DNA of 64,000 nt from CAWINX01 sp963702055 (GTDB taxonomy: Bacteria; Actinomycetota; Thermoleophilia; Solirubrobacterales; 70-9), in NCBI GenBank assembly GCA_963702055.1, contig OY969702.1, positions 930,001 through 994,000 on the forward strand. The letters run 5' to 3'. Both the position numbers and the translations under genes were made by a program. Shown here piece by piece: positions 56,393 to 63,895 of this stretch (position 1 is the stretch's first letter; every line of letters begins with the position of its first letter). The notes under the pieces are model-generated. The model saw only the letters and a program-made list of their open reading frames with translations. It ran no database searches and was not told where the DNA came from.

Positions 56393-56644
56393 TCATCCGC
56401 AAAATTCGGCCGGGGTGTCCTCCAGCAAGGCGCCGAGGTCGACCGCGAGGGCGCCGGCGAGCTTGACGATGGTGGCGAGGCGTGGCTCGCGGCCGCCGCG
56501 CTCAAACAGGGAAACCTCGGTCCGGTGCAGCTCGCAGAGGGAGGCGAGCTGCTCCTGGGTCAAACCGGAGGCGCGACGGAGGTGGGCGAGGTTGCGGTTG
56601 AAGAGATGGGCGGTGGTCACGGCCGCGGCCTCGCGGCCTGGCAT
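56393..56644 (-). CDS. XRE-type helix-turn-helix regulator
   Basis: 83 residues. Cro/CI-type fold: NLAHLRRASGLTQEQLASLC, ELHRTEVSLFERGGREPRLA, then TIVKLAGALAVDLGALLE. Five helices, typical of element- or phage-encoded repressors. A small GGGGG-CCCCC hairpin (about 56366-56385) separates it from the next gene. Confidence 0.88.
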   Translation of the reverse strand: MPGREAAAVTTAHLFNRNLAHLRRASGLTQEQLASLCELHRTEVSLFERGGREPRLATIVKLAGALAVDLGALLEDTPAEFCG

Positions 56645-56723
56645 TTCAGCGGGAGCGCCGCTGGGCCTTGCGGTGCGCCCGCAGGCCGGCTCGGGGCGCT
56701 AGACAACGATGCCCGCCCATTGC

Positions 56724-56969
56724 TCAGCGGGTTCGGATGCCGAGCTTCGCCAGCGCCTCGGCGCCGTCTTCCTTGTGGTCGGCAGCGCCGCCGCGGATAC
56801 GCTCGGCGGCAATGGCGGCGGCTTCGTCGTCGGCGCGGCGCGATTCGAACGTCTCGGCCATCGAATCGAACCTGGAGTCGATGTCGTCGCGCATCTTGCG
56901 CATCTGATCCTCAAGCCGGCTCAGCATGTCCAAGACCCGGCTGGACTTCGTTTTCGGCAGAAGAGGCAT
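56724..56969 (-). CDS. Short coiled-coil protein of unknown function
   Basis: 81 residues. The N-terminal half is a charged coiled coil (VLDMLSRLEDQMRKMRDDID, SRFDSMAETFESRRADDE). Likely oligomeric. No family recognised. Confidence 0.5.
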   Translation of the reverse strand: MPLLPKTKSSRVLDMLSRLEDQMRKMRDDIDSRFDSMAETFESRRADDEAAAIAAERIRGGAADHKEDGAEALAKLGIRTR

Positions 56970-57038
56970 CGCCGGCAGGGTACTTGGCGTGTGAAGCGGA
57001 TTACCGGGAGCTGAGATCTGAGTCCGGGAGCATTCGGA

Positions 57039-58019
57039 TCAGGAGTACTCGCCTGCGTCCTTGTAGAGCCGGATCATGAAGTACTCGGCCTCAATCCACA
57101 TGTGGATCAGGTTCAGCGATCCGAGAACATCGCGTCCTGAGAGGAAGCGCTCGTACGCTTTCCTCTGCTTCGGTCGCTCGTCTTCGTCAGAGGGGACGAT
57201 CCTGTCAGCCTGAAGCCACTTCCAGCGGGGCTCAGCTCCGTCCTGCCAATGGCGGAGTTCAACCGCCGGCCTGGGGCCGATGTGCAAGAGCTTCCCTGCG
57301 AGCCAGCGAAACGCCTGAAGGTCGCCGCGTGGTATCTCGCCTCCGTATCCAACCAACGCCGCGGACCAGTCTTCGTAAGGACTCCCGTCCTTCTGACGTC
57401 GATAGAAGTCGAGAAAGGGTTGAAACTGAGGCGCCTCGTCGTAGGAGTCGGCCACCTTCCTGAGCCTCCGATCAGCTTTCTCCGACGCTGCCTCACGTAC
57501 CGCATCGGAAAACGATTCCTTCCATGCGGAGGACAACATCTCATCGAGCAGGCGCGTCCAGGCGAGAGCCTCGGTCAATGCAAGGCCGATCGAGGCGACC
57601 GCGTACTCATCGTCGCGTCCAGCCGCGGAGTAAAGACGGCCCTTCGCCTGATCCCAACCCTCGATGCCCAACTGTATGCGGCCAAGGCGATCGTCTCGTG
57701 AACCCCACCGAGGGATCGGACCCTCGACGGGATCGGGCGCTGGTGGTGGACCCTTGGCGAGTTGTTCCAGCGTGCGGGCCTCGAGCTCGCTGCGACGGGC
57801 AGGAGTGTGTGCCAACCCCGGATCGGAATCGACCAAGCGACGCGTCCCCACGCCGCTCATTACCTCGTCGGCCGTCATCGCAAAAGTGGCAATCCAGCTG
57901 AGATTTCCGGCGCGACTGCCGTGTTCAAACCAGGGCTCGCGGATGAGGAAACCGAGCAAGCTACCTTCGTCGCTCAGTAAGGTCGCTCGGGAGCCTTCCT
58001 CATCCCACACTGTCTTCAT
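57039..58019 (-). CDS. Protein of unknown function, divergent from a HEPN gene
   Basis: 326 residues, acidic to neutral, rich in Trp and Arg and mostly helical (EALAWTRLLDEMLSSAWKES, SLNLIHMWIEAEYFMIRLYK). No domain recognised, no membrane segment. The start is 64 bases from the start of the HEPN-type gene on the other strand, so both may share a control region and work together. Confidence 0.6.
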   Translation of the reverse strand: MKTVWDEEGSRATLLSDEGSLLGFLIREPWFEHGSRAGNLSWIATFAMTADEVMSGVGTRRLVDSDPGLAHTPARRSELEARTLEQLAKGPPPAPDPVEGPIPRWGSRDDRLGRIQLGIEGWDQAKGRLYSAAGRDDEYAVASIGLALTEALAWTRLLDEMLSSAWKESFSDAVREAASEKADRRLRKVADSYDEAPQFQPFLDFYRRQKDGSPYEDWSAALVGYGGEIPRGDLQAFRWLAGKLLHIGPRPAVELRHWQDGAEPRWKWLQADRIVPSDEDERPKQRKAYERFLSGRDVLGSLNLIHMWIEAEYFMIRLYKDAGEYS

Positions 58020-58083
58020 ACGACAACGCTACCTCGGACCCTCTGGGGCACCGCAAGGCGGGGCTGCGCGTCAGAATCACGAC

Positions 58084-59322
58084 ATGGCAGACGTTGAGCA
58101 GGCTCTCGCTGAGCTTCAGCGCCTGGTTCGGCAGCCCCCAACGGGGGAGGCCGAGCCCGTTGTCATGCAGCGACGGATCCCGGACGACCTCGCCAGCGCC
58201 GACCGGCGCATGCTCGGTCTGTTCAAGGACGAGATGGACGCGTTTGAGGACGCTCAGGCCGTACTACTCGCGGACGTACGTTTCGAGCACATGGGCAAAA
58301 CGATCGAAGACCGAGTCTGGCGCTTCGTCTGCCAATGCGACGGCGACCGCGAGCACGATTTCGTCGGCAATTTCGTAAGCGAGCACGGTCAAGAGCCGAC
58401 TGAGAGCGTTTGCTACATCCCCGTCGAGTCGCTGGAGGTAGACGAGGAGGTGCAGCTGCCGGGGATGTCGCTGCTGCCCGTCGCCGATGGCCGGCTCCCG
58501 CCGGCGCATCCAGGCTTCAGCCTCGAGCGGCCGGTGTCATCGGTGGCAGCCGTTTCAACGAGTGGCACCGACTACGGTCGGATGGCCGAGCGGGCGCGGG
58601 CGGTTACGGAGCATGCCCTCAGGGCGCTCCGCGTGGGCATGCGAGAGCACTACGGGGTGCCGGAGCAGCAGTTGCGGTTCCGGCTGGCCCATTCCTACTC
58701 GTTCGGTGAGGGGCTGGTCGGTTGGAGCGCCGCGCCCGATGTGCGTTGGGGGTTGAAGCTGGATGCGGAACTGTTGGGGGTATTCGAGTCGCAGGCAGTC
58801 TCCGGCATGCCTCTGGAGCCGGCGACCGACATCGAGAAGAAGGCGGACGTTGCTCTCGTGTGGATCGAACGGGCGATGCTTGAAACCGACGAGGTGACCA
58901 CTCTCCTCTACCTCTTCTTCGCGCTGGAAGCGCTGCTCGGCGATAGGTCGGAGGGGCTCAAGGCCCACGGCCTGGCGTTCCGCCGAGCGATGCTGAGCAT
59001 CGCAATCAGCGAGCGCTTCGCCCATCCGCGGAGGGCGTATCTCCTCTATGACGAGGTGCGCTCCGCCGCCGTGCACGGCGGAAGGCCGCCCGCGATCGAG
59101 CGAAGCACCGTCGTCAATTTCGCGGCCGATGTCCGGCGTGCCCTGAACGAATTCCTCGAGTTCGCGGAGGCAAATGACTTCCAACGCCGAGGACGTCTAC
59201 TGAAAGCGCTTGAGGAGCACCCAGAGCGAGGCAGATTCAGCGAGTGGTTGCGTGAGAACGACGGGCCAACGTGGAGGGACTACCTGGATCGCTTCGACGC
59301 TACACCCGAACATGAGATGTGA
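58084..59322 (+). CDS. HEPN-domain (ApeA-like) protein, possible RNase of a defence system
   Basis: 412 residues from ATG 58084. The C-terminal 140 residues form an ApeA/HEPN-like helical bundle: VTTLLYLFFALEALLGDRSE, LAFRRAMLSIAISERF, then LLYDEVRSAAVHGGRPP, which carries the R-x4-H motif (RSAAVH) of HEPN ribonucleases. The N-terminal 230 residues are beta-rich and not recognised. Many HEPN proteins of this type serve in abortive infection; here the gene sits among other defence-like genes. Confidence 0.72.
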   Translation: MADVEQALAELQRLVRQPPTGEAEPVVMQRRIPDDLASADRRMLGLFKDEMDAFEDAQAVLLADVRFEHMGKTIEDRVWRFVCQCDGDREHDFVGNFVSEHGQEPTESVCYIPVESLEVDEEVQLPGMSLLPVADGRLPPAHPGFSLERPVSSVAAVSTSGTDYGRMAERARAVTEHALRALRVGMREHYGVPEQQLRFRLAHSYSFGEGLVGWSAAPDVRWGLKLDAELLGVFESQAVSGMPLEPATDIEKKADVALVWIERAMLETDEVTTLLYLFFALEALLGDRSEGLKAHGLAFRRAMLSIAISERFAHPRRAYLLYDEVRSAAVHGGRPPAIERSTVVNFAADVRRALNEFLEFAEANDFQRRGRLLKALEEHPERGRFSEWLRENDGPTWRDYLDRFDATPEHEM

Positions 59323-59355
59323 AGCCAAGACACCGGCACAGAATGTCCTTTACCA

Positions 59356-59997
59356 CTAAGAAGTAAGAGGGCCCGTAACGGTGAGCGCCCAAGGAACATT
59401 GCCGCAAGCAGTGTCGTCTACGTCAATGTCATCAAGGTCATAGATATGGACATAGTAAGGTTCACCGGGCTGCACCTGCAACGGCACCGAATTCGAGGCT
59501 CCGGGATCGGGTCGAAAGGACTCTAGTTCATTTCCTTTTGCGTCCAAGATCTCAGCGATGAGGTTCGTAGCCCCGCTGCCGTACTCACTGCATGTGCTTT
59601 CGAAGGTCACATCGGCGCGTCCCGGCCGAGCGGCACAAAAGCCCCACCACTCTTGATCCCCCTTGATAATCGTGCCCGTATACCTCTTCCCTGCGACAAG
59701 CGGACCACGGGCTTTGCCCATCGAGTTGTCCTCTGCGTCATTAGTCGCAGGGGATTGAAGACAGGCCGTAGGCGTGACTGCGGGTACTTGCGTTGCTGTC
59801 GACGGCGCCTCGCGTCCGGGGACTTCCACCTGCTTGACGACCGTTCTAACTGGCTGATTTACCGTTGTGCGTCCGATGAAAAATGCAGCAGCAGCTATTC
59901 CACATGCACCAACGATAGCGCCAGAGATAATCTGGCCTCCCGCGCCGTGAAAGAAATTCGACAGGCTCCCCCTGCCCGTATCGTTGCTGTTAGTCAT
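59356..59997 (-). CDS. Membrane-anchored protein of unknown function with lower GC
   Basis: 213 residues. One N-terminal membrane helix (IISGAIVGACGIAAAAFFIG), a linker with TATQVPAVTPTACLQSPATN, then a beta-rich domain (KRYTGTIIKGDQEWWGFCAA, PGEPYYVHIYDLDDIDVDD) with five Cys. The domain resembles pre-peptidase (PPC-like) C-terminal beta-sandwiches. Base composition is visibly more A/T-rich than neighbours, suggesting recent transfer. Confidence 0.6.
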   Translation of the reverse strand: MTNSNDTGRGSLSNFFHGAGGQIISGAIVGACGIAAAAFFIGRTTVNQPVRTVVKQVEVPGREAPSTATQVPAVTPTACLQSPATNDAEDNSMGKARGPLVAGKRYTGTIIKGDQEWWGFCAARPGRADVTFESTCSEYGSGATNLIAEILDAKGNELESFRPDPGASNSVPLQVQPGEPYYVHIYDLDDIDVDDTACGNVPWALTVTGPLTS

Positions 59998-60061
59998 CTT
60001 CGCTCAACACCATGTATCGCGTGTTAGTTGATAACGATCTGACAAGGATACTGCTCTTCTT

Positions 60062-60205
60062 TTAACCTTTTTTCGGAGGTGGCCGCGGCGGCTGCTGGCG
60101 CGGAGACGGAGGAGTTGCCTTCCCTGGCTTGGGAGAAGGTCTCGGCGGCTGTGCCGGCGGTCTGGACGGCGGCCTGGCAGGCTGCCTCTGTCGATCAGTC
60201 ACTCC
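60062..60205 (-). other. Out-of-frame Pro-rich tail of the preceding gene
   Basis: An open stretch of about 45 codons in the +1 frame of the gene above, ending in TAA at 60064-60062. Its composition (Pro/Arg/Lys, PP pairs) is not random for this DNA. The rest of the 59998-60194 gap shows no other feature. Confidence 0.5.
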
Positions 60206-60803
60206 GCCGCCCCTTACCGTCAGGGCCTACAACCGCCGGTTCTTCCTGAACACCGGCGTGAAGGTCATAGAGGCGGCTGACGTGCCAACCGATCTCCCGC
60301 TCGCTGCGTTTCACATTGCGAACATAGCAGTAGATGAAGACGGTTTCAGTGGTCGATGGGACGATGAAGTCGAAGCCAAATCGATCGCTCTCTCCGGGCT
60401 CGATCGGAGCCTCGCCTGACGCCCATTTTCGCGGATAGCTCTCGATGCACGGCCAGTCGGCCTCGTACTGACCGTCCGGGACGAGCGTGCCGGCGCCCAG
60501 AGCATTTCTTGCGTCGCCGGCCAAAGGAAGAACCTGATGCAGGTCGGCGCGAACCTCGATGATGTCGACCAACACCTGCCCGAGGTTCTCTACGCCGAGC
60601 GAGACTCGAATCAGGGACTGATCGTCAGTGAGCCCACGATCGTCGACCGAGAGTTCGAGGGCGAGGCGGGGCCACTGCTCGCGCTGACGAATGAACCTCG
60701 TATATGCCCACCACCCACCTACTCCGATCGCGACTACCTGAGCCAGATTGGCGATCACGTCGCTTAACGAGTTGAGATCGGTGAGCCACCCGCCAACGAT
60801 CAT
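60195..60803 (-). CDS. Membrane protein of unknown function, probably frameshifted at its end
   Basis: 202 residues: an N-terminal helix (LAQVVAIGVGGWWAYTRF), then a beta-rich domain (LALELSVDDRGLTDDQSLIR and VFIYCYVRNVKRSEREIGWH). It ends in GPDGKGRRSD. In the next frame the DNA directly continues as a Pro-rich basic tail (QPARPPSRPPAQPPRPSPKP to QQPPRPPPKKG, stop at 60062-60064), so a one-base shift in the G-run near 60205-60217 probably cut off the original tail. Confidence 0.6.
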   Translation of the reverse strand: MIVGGWLTDLNSLSDVIANLAQVVAIGVGGWWAYTRFIRQREQWPRLALELSVDDRGLTDDQSLIRVSLGVENLGQVLVDIIEVRADLHQVLPLAGDARNALGAGTLVPDGQYEADWPCIESYPRKWASGEAPIEPGESDRFGFDFIVPSTTETVFIYCYVRNVKRSEREIGWHVSRLYDLHAGVQEEPAVVGPDGKGRRSD

Positions 60804-60988
60804 GCGAGCAGTCTTACCGGCAGATCGGACCGGTCACGTCATTGCGCTGGCCCTAAGCCCGCCTCTCCACACCCGGCGGCGCCATAGGGAAGGGGACTGA
60901 CTGCTGCTACCGCCCGGCGCGGCGGACGCGCACCAAGTTCTGTTTCTCAGGGTCGGTGGCCGCAGCGACGGCGGTAGGGTCATGCCGC

Positions 60989-61636
60989 GTGCGGACGATC
61001 ATCTACATCGACGGCCCCAACCTCTACTACGGTGCTTGCCGAGCGCCGGGCAGGCGGTGGCTGGACCCCTCCGCGCTGGCCGCCCGGCTGCTGCCCAATA
61101 ACGCGATCGTGAAGATCGGCTACTTCACGGCGAACATCAAGCAGGACGCCGAAAAGCCAGGCAAACAGGACCGCCAACGCCTCTATCACCGCGCCCTGAA
61201 GACGATTCCAGGTCTTGAGATCTACCTTGGCCGATACATCCCGAAGGAGGTCAGGGGGGAGCTGGTCAACCCGATCCCCGGAGTGCCGCTGAAGCAAGTC
61301 GTCAAGACCTACGAAGAGAAGGGCACTGACGTCAATCTCGCAGCCCGGCTGCTCGTCGACGGCTTCAACGGAGCCTTTGAGTCCGCCGCCATCATCTCCA
61401 ATGACGGGGATCTGAAAATGCCGATCCGGATCGTCAGGGAGGAGTTGGACCTGCCGGTGACGGTGATCAACCCGGTGCTCCGCAGCAAACACCGCAGCGC
61501 CGCGCTCTCGCCAGATCCACTTCCTCCCAACGCGAGCTTCATCCGGCTCTCCGCTCACGACGTGAAGGAAAGCCAGTTCCCCGATCAACTGATTTCCCCC
61601 AAGGGAGCCAAGCTCGTCAAGCCCGCCGCATGGTGA
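60989..61636 (+). CDS. NYN-domain (PIN-like) nuclease family protein
   Basis: 215 residues from GTG 60989. RTIIYIDGPNLYYG (first Asp), KGTDVNLAARLLVDGF (second Asp) and SAAIISNDGDLKMPIRIV (third Asp, SNDGD) are the conserved blocks of the LabA/DUF88 NYN ribonuclease fold. Likely cuts RNA; in islands such proteins often act in defence or as toxins. Followed by a clear terminator. The 185-base gap before it shows nothing else. Confidence 0.85.
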   Translation: MRTIIYIDGPNLYYGACRAPGRRWLDPSALAARLLPNNAIVKIGYFTANIKQDAEKPGKQDRQRLYHRALKTIPGLEIYLGRYIPKEVRGELVNPIPGVPLKQVVKTYEEKGTDVNLAARLLVDGFNGAFESAAIISNDGDLKMPIRIVREELDLPVTVINPVLRSKHRSAALSPDPLPPNASFIRLSAHDVKESQFPDQLISPKGAKLVKPAAW

Positions 61637-61676
61637 GCTTGAGATCGCCGGAGGCAAGCCCTACAATTCTCAGTAA

Positions 61677-61702
61677 CTCCCCTGTTGTTTCGTCAACAGG
61701 GA
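61677..61702. repeat. Short inverted repeat after the NYN gene
   Basis: CTCCCCTGTTG-TTTCGT-CAACAGGGAG, one bulged C. Two bases before the terminator at 61705; may be part of it or a separate site. Confidence 0.45.
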
Positions 61703-61704
61703 GC

Positions 61705-61735
61705 GAGGCCGCCGCAAGGCGGCCTCGGCATTTTC
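61705..61735 (+). terminator. Intrinsic terminator of the NYN gene
   Basis: GAGGCCGCC-GCAA-GGCGGCCTC, then GGCATTTTC. Confidence 0.85.
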
Positions 61736-61749
61736 AGGACCCGACAGCG

Positions 61750-61950
61750 GTGAGGGCAGGGCCGCCGCCTCCGGCCTCACGCCGGCCGGGGTGATCGGCG
61801 GCATCGAGTCCATCCTCTACTCGCGCCTCTACCGCGACGAGCTCGACGACCTCGCCTCCCTCGTCCCCTCGCTCATGTACTTCGCGGTGCTGCCCTACCT
61901 TGGCCCCGAGGCGACACGGGAGGAGATGCAGAGCTCGACGGGCTTGAATA
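61750..61950 (+). pseudogene. Remnant of a TetR C-terminal domain
   Basis: In one plus-strand frame: LTPAGVIGGIESILYSRLYR then DELDDLASLVPSLMYFAVLP and YLGPEATREEM, the typical last helices of an actinobacterial TetR. No helix-turn-helix or start precedes it; an unrelated terminator lies 5'. It ends near the convergent ThiF-like gene. A leftover of a regulator broken by the arrival of the neighbouring genes. Confidence 0.7.
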
Positions 61951-61958
61951 CGCGCCTG

Positions 61959-62780
61959 TCAGCCGCCTTGGGTTTGCGATCCCCACAGGGCTATGCAGTA
62001 GTGGCAGTAGTCGCGGCCCGGATCGGACCGGCTGCCAACCGTCGCTCGATCGCCGCGGTAAGTGAGGTACCCCCGCGGCTCGCGCAGGCCGGTGAGCCAG
62101 ACGAAGAACTCGGTGACGGCGAGCGAGGCGACGGCGCCGTTGATCGAGACAACCGAGGGACCGGTGTCACCAAGGGCACCTCGATTAACGCCGTAGATCG
62201 AATCGTCGGCGGCGCGTTGCTCGTCGCTCATCTGCGCCCGGGCAAGCGCGTGTTGGTTGAGTTCGCCAAGGCATGAGAGGCAGCGTTCGCCGCCCTTGGC
62301 GAAAACGATCCGGCCGCCGAACTCGCCGCCCGGAGCAACATCGCTGGCCAGGTCGATGTAAGGAAGCGCCAGGCCGGAGGCAACCGTGAGCAGCTCAAGG
62401 CGCACCGCGTCCTCGTCGACACAGCCAAAGAGAACGTCGACGTCGGCGAGGAGATCGGCATGCGCCCCCCCGTCGAAGTGAGCCTCCACCCCATCAACGG
62501 CCGCGGATGAGTCGACCGCCGCGACCTGGCGGGCGGCGACTGCAACCTTGCGCCGGCCGACGTCGCGCTCGCCTGCCCCAACCAGGCGATTGAGGTTAGA
62601 AAGCTCGACCGCGTCGCCGTCGAAGAGCAGGAACCGGCCTACGCCGAGATAGGCGAGCTGCTGGACGACGTGCGAGCCGAGCCCGCCGAGGCCGACCACG
62701 GCCACCGAGCACTCCCTGACGCGCCGTTGGCCTGCCTCCCCGAAAAGGCCGAAGTGACGCGAGTGGCGCTCAGTCGACAT
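61959..62780 (-). CDS. E1-like ThiF-family adenylyltransferase of a ubiquitin-like system
   Basis: 273 residues. Adenylation core: GLGGLGSHVVQQLAYLGVGR (about 30-49), FDGDAVELSNLNRLVGAGER (the E1 acidic and Asn/Arg motif), and a second acidic strand (VDVLFGCVDED). Two CxxC pairs (CLSC 167-170, CHYC 259-262) fit the zinc site of MoeB/ThiF/E1. After CLSC the segment where E1 enzymes place the thioester Cys reads SIYGVNRGALGDTGPSVVSI, without Cys. It should adenylate the C-terminal Gly of the small protein at 63674. Overlaps the JAMM gene by 11 bases. Confidence 0.88.
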   Translation of the reverse strand: MSTERHSRHFGLFGEAGQRRVRECSVAVVGLGGLGSHVVQQLAYLGVGRFLLFDGDAVELSNLNRLVGAGERDVGRRKVAVAARQVAAVDSSAAVDGVEAHFDGGAHADLLADVDVLFGCVDEDAVRLELLTVASGLALPYIDLASDVAPGGEFGGRIVFAKGGERCLSCLGELNQHALARAQMSDEQRAADDSIYGVNRGALGDTGPSVVSINGAVASLAVTEFFVWLTGLREPRGYLTYRGDRATVGSRSDPGRDYCHYCIALWGSQTQGG

Positions 62781-63291
62781 GACCGCCCCGATCGATGTGG
62801 CGAGCGGTGATGCCGGTCGGCCGCAGTCGTCCCCTTCCTTCGACCAGAAGCTCGGACAGCGGGCCGGGTCGATCGCCGTCCCCGGCCCAAACTAGCGCGT
62901 CGAAGCTCTCGCCGCAGAAGACGAGAGCGACGTACGGCCGCCCGGCGAGGCGCCAGCGGACATGGGGAACCCACTCCTCGAAGCCGAGCAGGTCAGTGGG
63001 GGAAAACTCGGCGGGTCCGAGCATATGGCTGTGGACCTCGACTAAGCAGCCTCCGCGCCGCGACGCGCGGCCGATAACGCGAGCGCGAACGTCATCGCTC
63101 AACGCCAGGTAGTAGGGCGACTGGTCGGCGAACTCCCCCGCCGTCACCGCGTACATCTCGACCGCCCGCAGCGGCTCTCGCTCGCGGGGCGGCAGGGTGA
63201 ACAGAAACGCCACCTGCTCGTCCTCGCTCGCGGCGAGATGAGCAAGCAGCTCGCCGTATAGCGCCCCTTCGATTGCGAGGCCGTCGAGCAT
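62770..63291 (-). CDS. JAB/JAMM-domain isopeptidase-like protein
   Basis: 173 residues from ATG 63291. The complete JAMM site is seen: Glu25 (DEQVAFLFTL), HSH at 87-89 (VEVHSHMLGP) and S97-x2-D100 (FSPTD). Zinc-dependent isopeptidase of the type that removes ubiquitin or trims its precursor. Because the neighbouring ubiquitin-like protein already ends in Gly, it more likely removes the modifier from targets. Overlaps both neighbours. Confidence 0.88.
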   Translation of the reverse strand: MLDGLAIEGALYGELLAHLAASEDEQVAFLFTLPPREREPLRAVEMYAVTAGEFADQSPYYLALSDDVRARVIGRASRRGGCLVEVHSHMLGPAEFSPTDLLGFEEWVPHVRWRLAGRPYVALVFCGESFDALVWAGDGDRPGPLSELLVEGRGRLRPTGITARHIDRGGHVD

Positions 63292-63677
63292 CAATTGACC
63301 TCGGCGAGACGGCGGGCGAAGGAGCGGACGAAGTCCAAGAGATTTGTGCCGCTGTGCGTGTTCGGTCCGGGGCGCCAGCCGTCGGGCGACCAGGAAAACT
63401 GCTGCCAGCCCTCGCCGAAGCCGGTGGCGACGGGGCCGGAGCTGTTGGAGGGCTCCCCACCGTCGGGAAGCCGCAGCGGCGGTCTGACCCAGAAGCCGTA
63501 AGGCTCCTGTCCAAACAGATCCGGCGGCACCTGGAAGGCGACCTCGGCCCGCTCGCGGCCCCACTCGGACGGCACCGGGTAGTCGGGGATGCGCGCCCAG
63601 AAATCGCTCTCACGAAACTCCAGCCCCGGGTAGCGCGAGCGAATCAGTTCAAGCTCTTGCTCGACGCGCTCGCTCAT
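63291..63677 (-). CDS. E2-like protein (Prok-E2 family E type) without cysteine
   Basis: 128 residues from ATG 63677. WARIPDYPVPSEWGRERAEV, FQVPPDLFGQEPYGFWVRPP, LRLPDGG and GFGEGWQQFSWSPDGWRPG match the prokaryotic E2/UBC-fold proteins that accompany multi-ubiquitin type proteins. There is no Cys anywhere in the sequence, so it cannot hold a thioester. His106 and several Ser lie in the region after FSW. May act as a scaffold, a non-thioester transfer subunit, or a target-recognition factor. Confidence 0.75.
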   Translation of the reverse strand: MSERVEQELELIRSRYPGLEFRESDFWARIPDYPVPSEWGRERAEVAFQVPPDLFGQEPYGFWVRPPLRLPDGGEPSNSSGPVATGFGEGWQQFSWSPDGWRPGPNTHSGTNLLDFVRSFARRLAEVN

Positions 63678-63895
63678 CCCCGCTTGAACTCCACCTTTTT
63701 GGCGAAGCCCTTGCCGGGCTTGAGTTCTACCGCCTCGCCGTCGGCGAGCACCCGCTCGGAGTTGTCCTTGAGATCGATCTCGATCAGCTGCTGGTCGGCG
63801 CCGAACCCGGCCAGCCCGCGCAGCTCGGCGACCGTAATCGTCCCCCGGTCCCACTCGTGGATCGTCCCCTCTATGTTCACTTCGTACTTGGGCAT
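63674..63895 (-). CDS. Ubiquitin-like beta-grasp protein (multi-ubiquitin family, single domain)
   Basis: 73 residues; ATG follows GGAAGGA. One beta-grasp domain: KYEVNIEGTIHEWDRGTITV, AELRGLAGFGADQQLIEIDL, GEAVELKPGKGFAKKVEF, ending in KRG. Wording and length match the multi-ubiquitin-type family, but as a single unit. The C-terminus is a free Gly, ready for adenylation without processing. First gene of the operon; all four genes overlap by four to 11 bases. The A/T-rich region 63896-64000 likely holds the promoter, but further genes could lie beyond the window. Confidence 0.85.
   Translation of the reverse strand: MPKYEVNIEGTIHEWDRGTITVAELRGLAGFGADQQLIEIDLKDNSERVLADGEAVELKPGKGFAKKVEFKRG

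Noticed and set aside
61965..62276. Extension of the plus-strand TetR fragment to a 161-codon gene
   Set aside because: Beyond about 61950 the frame is antisense to the E1-like gene and loses all TetR similarity.
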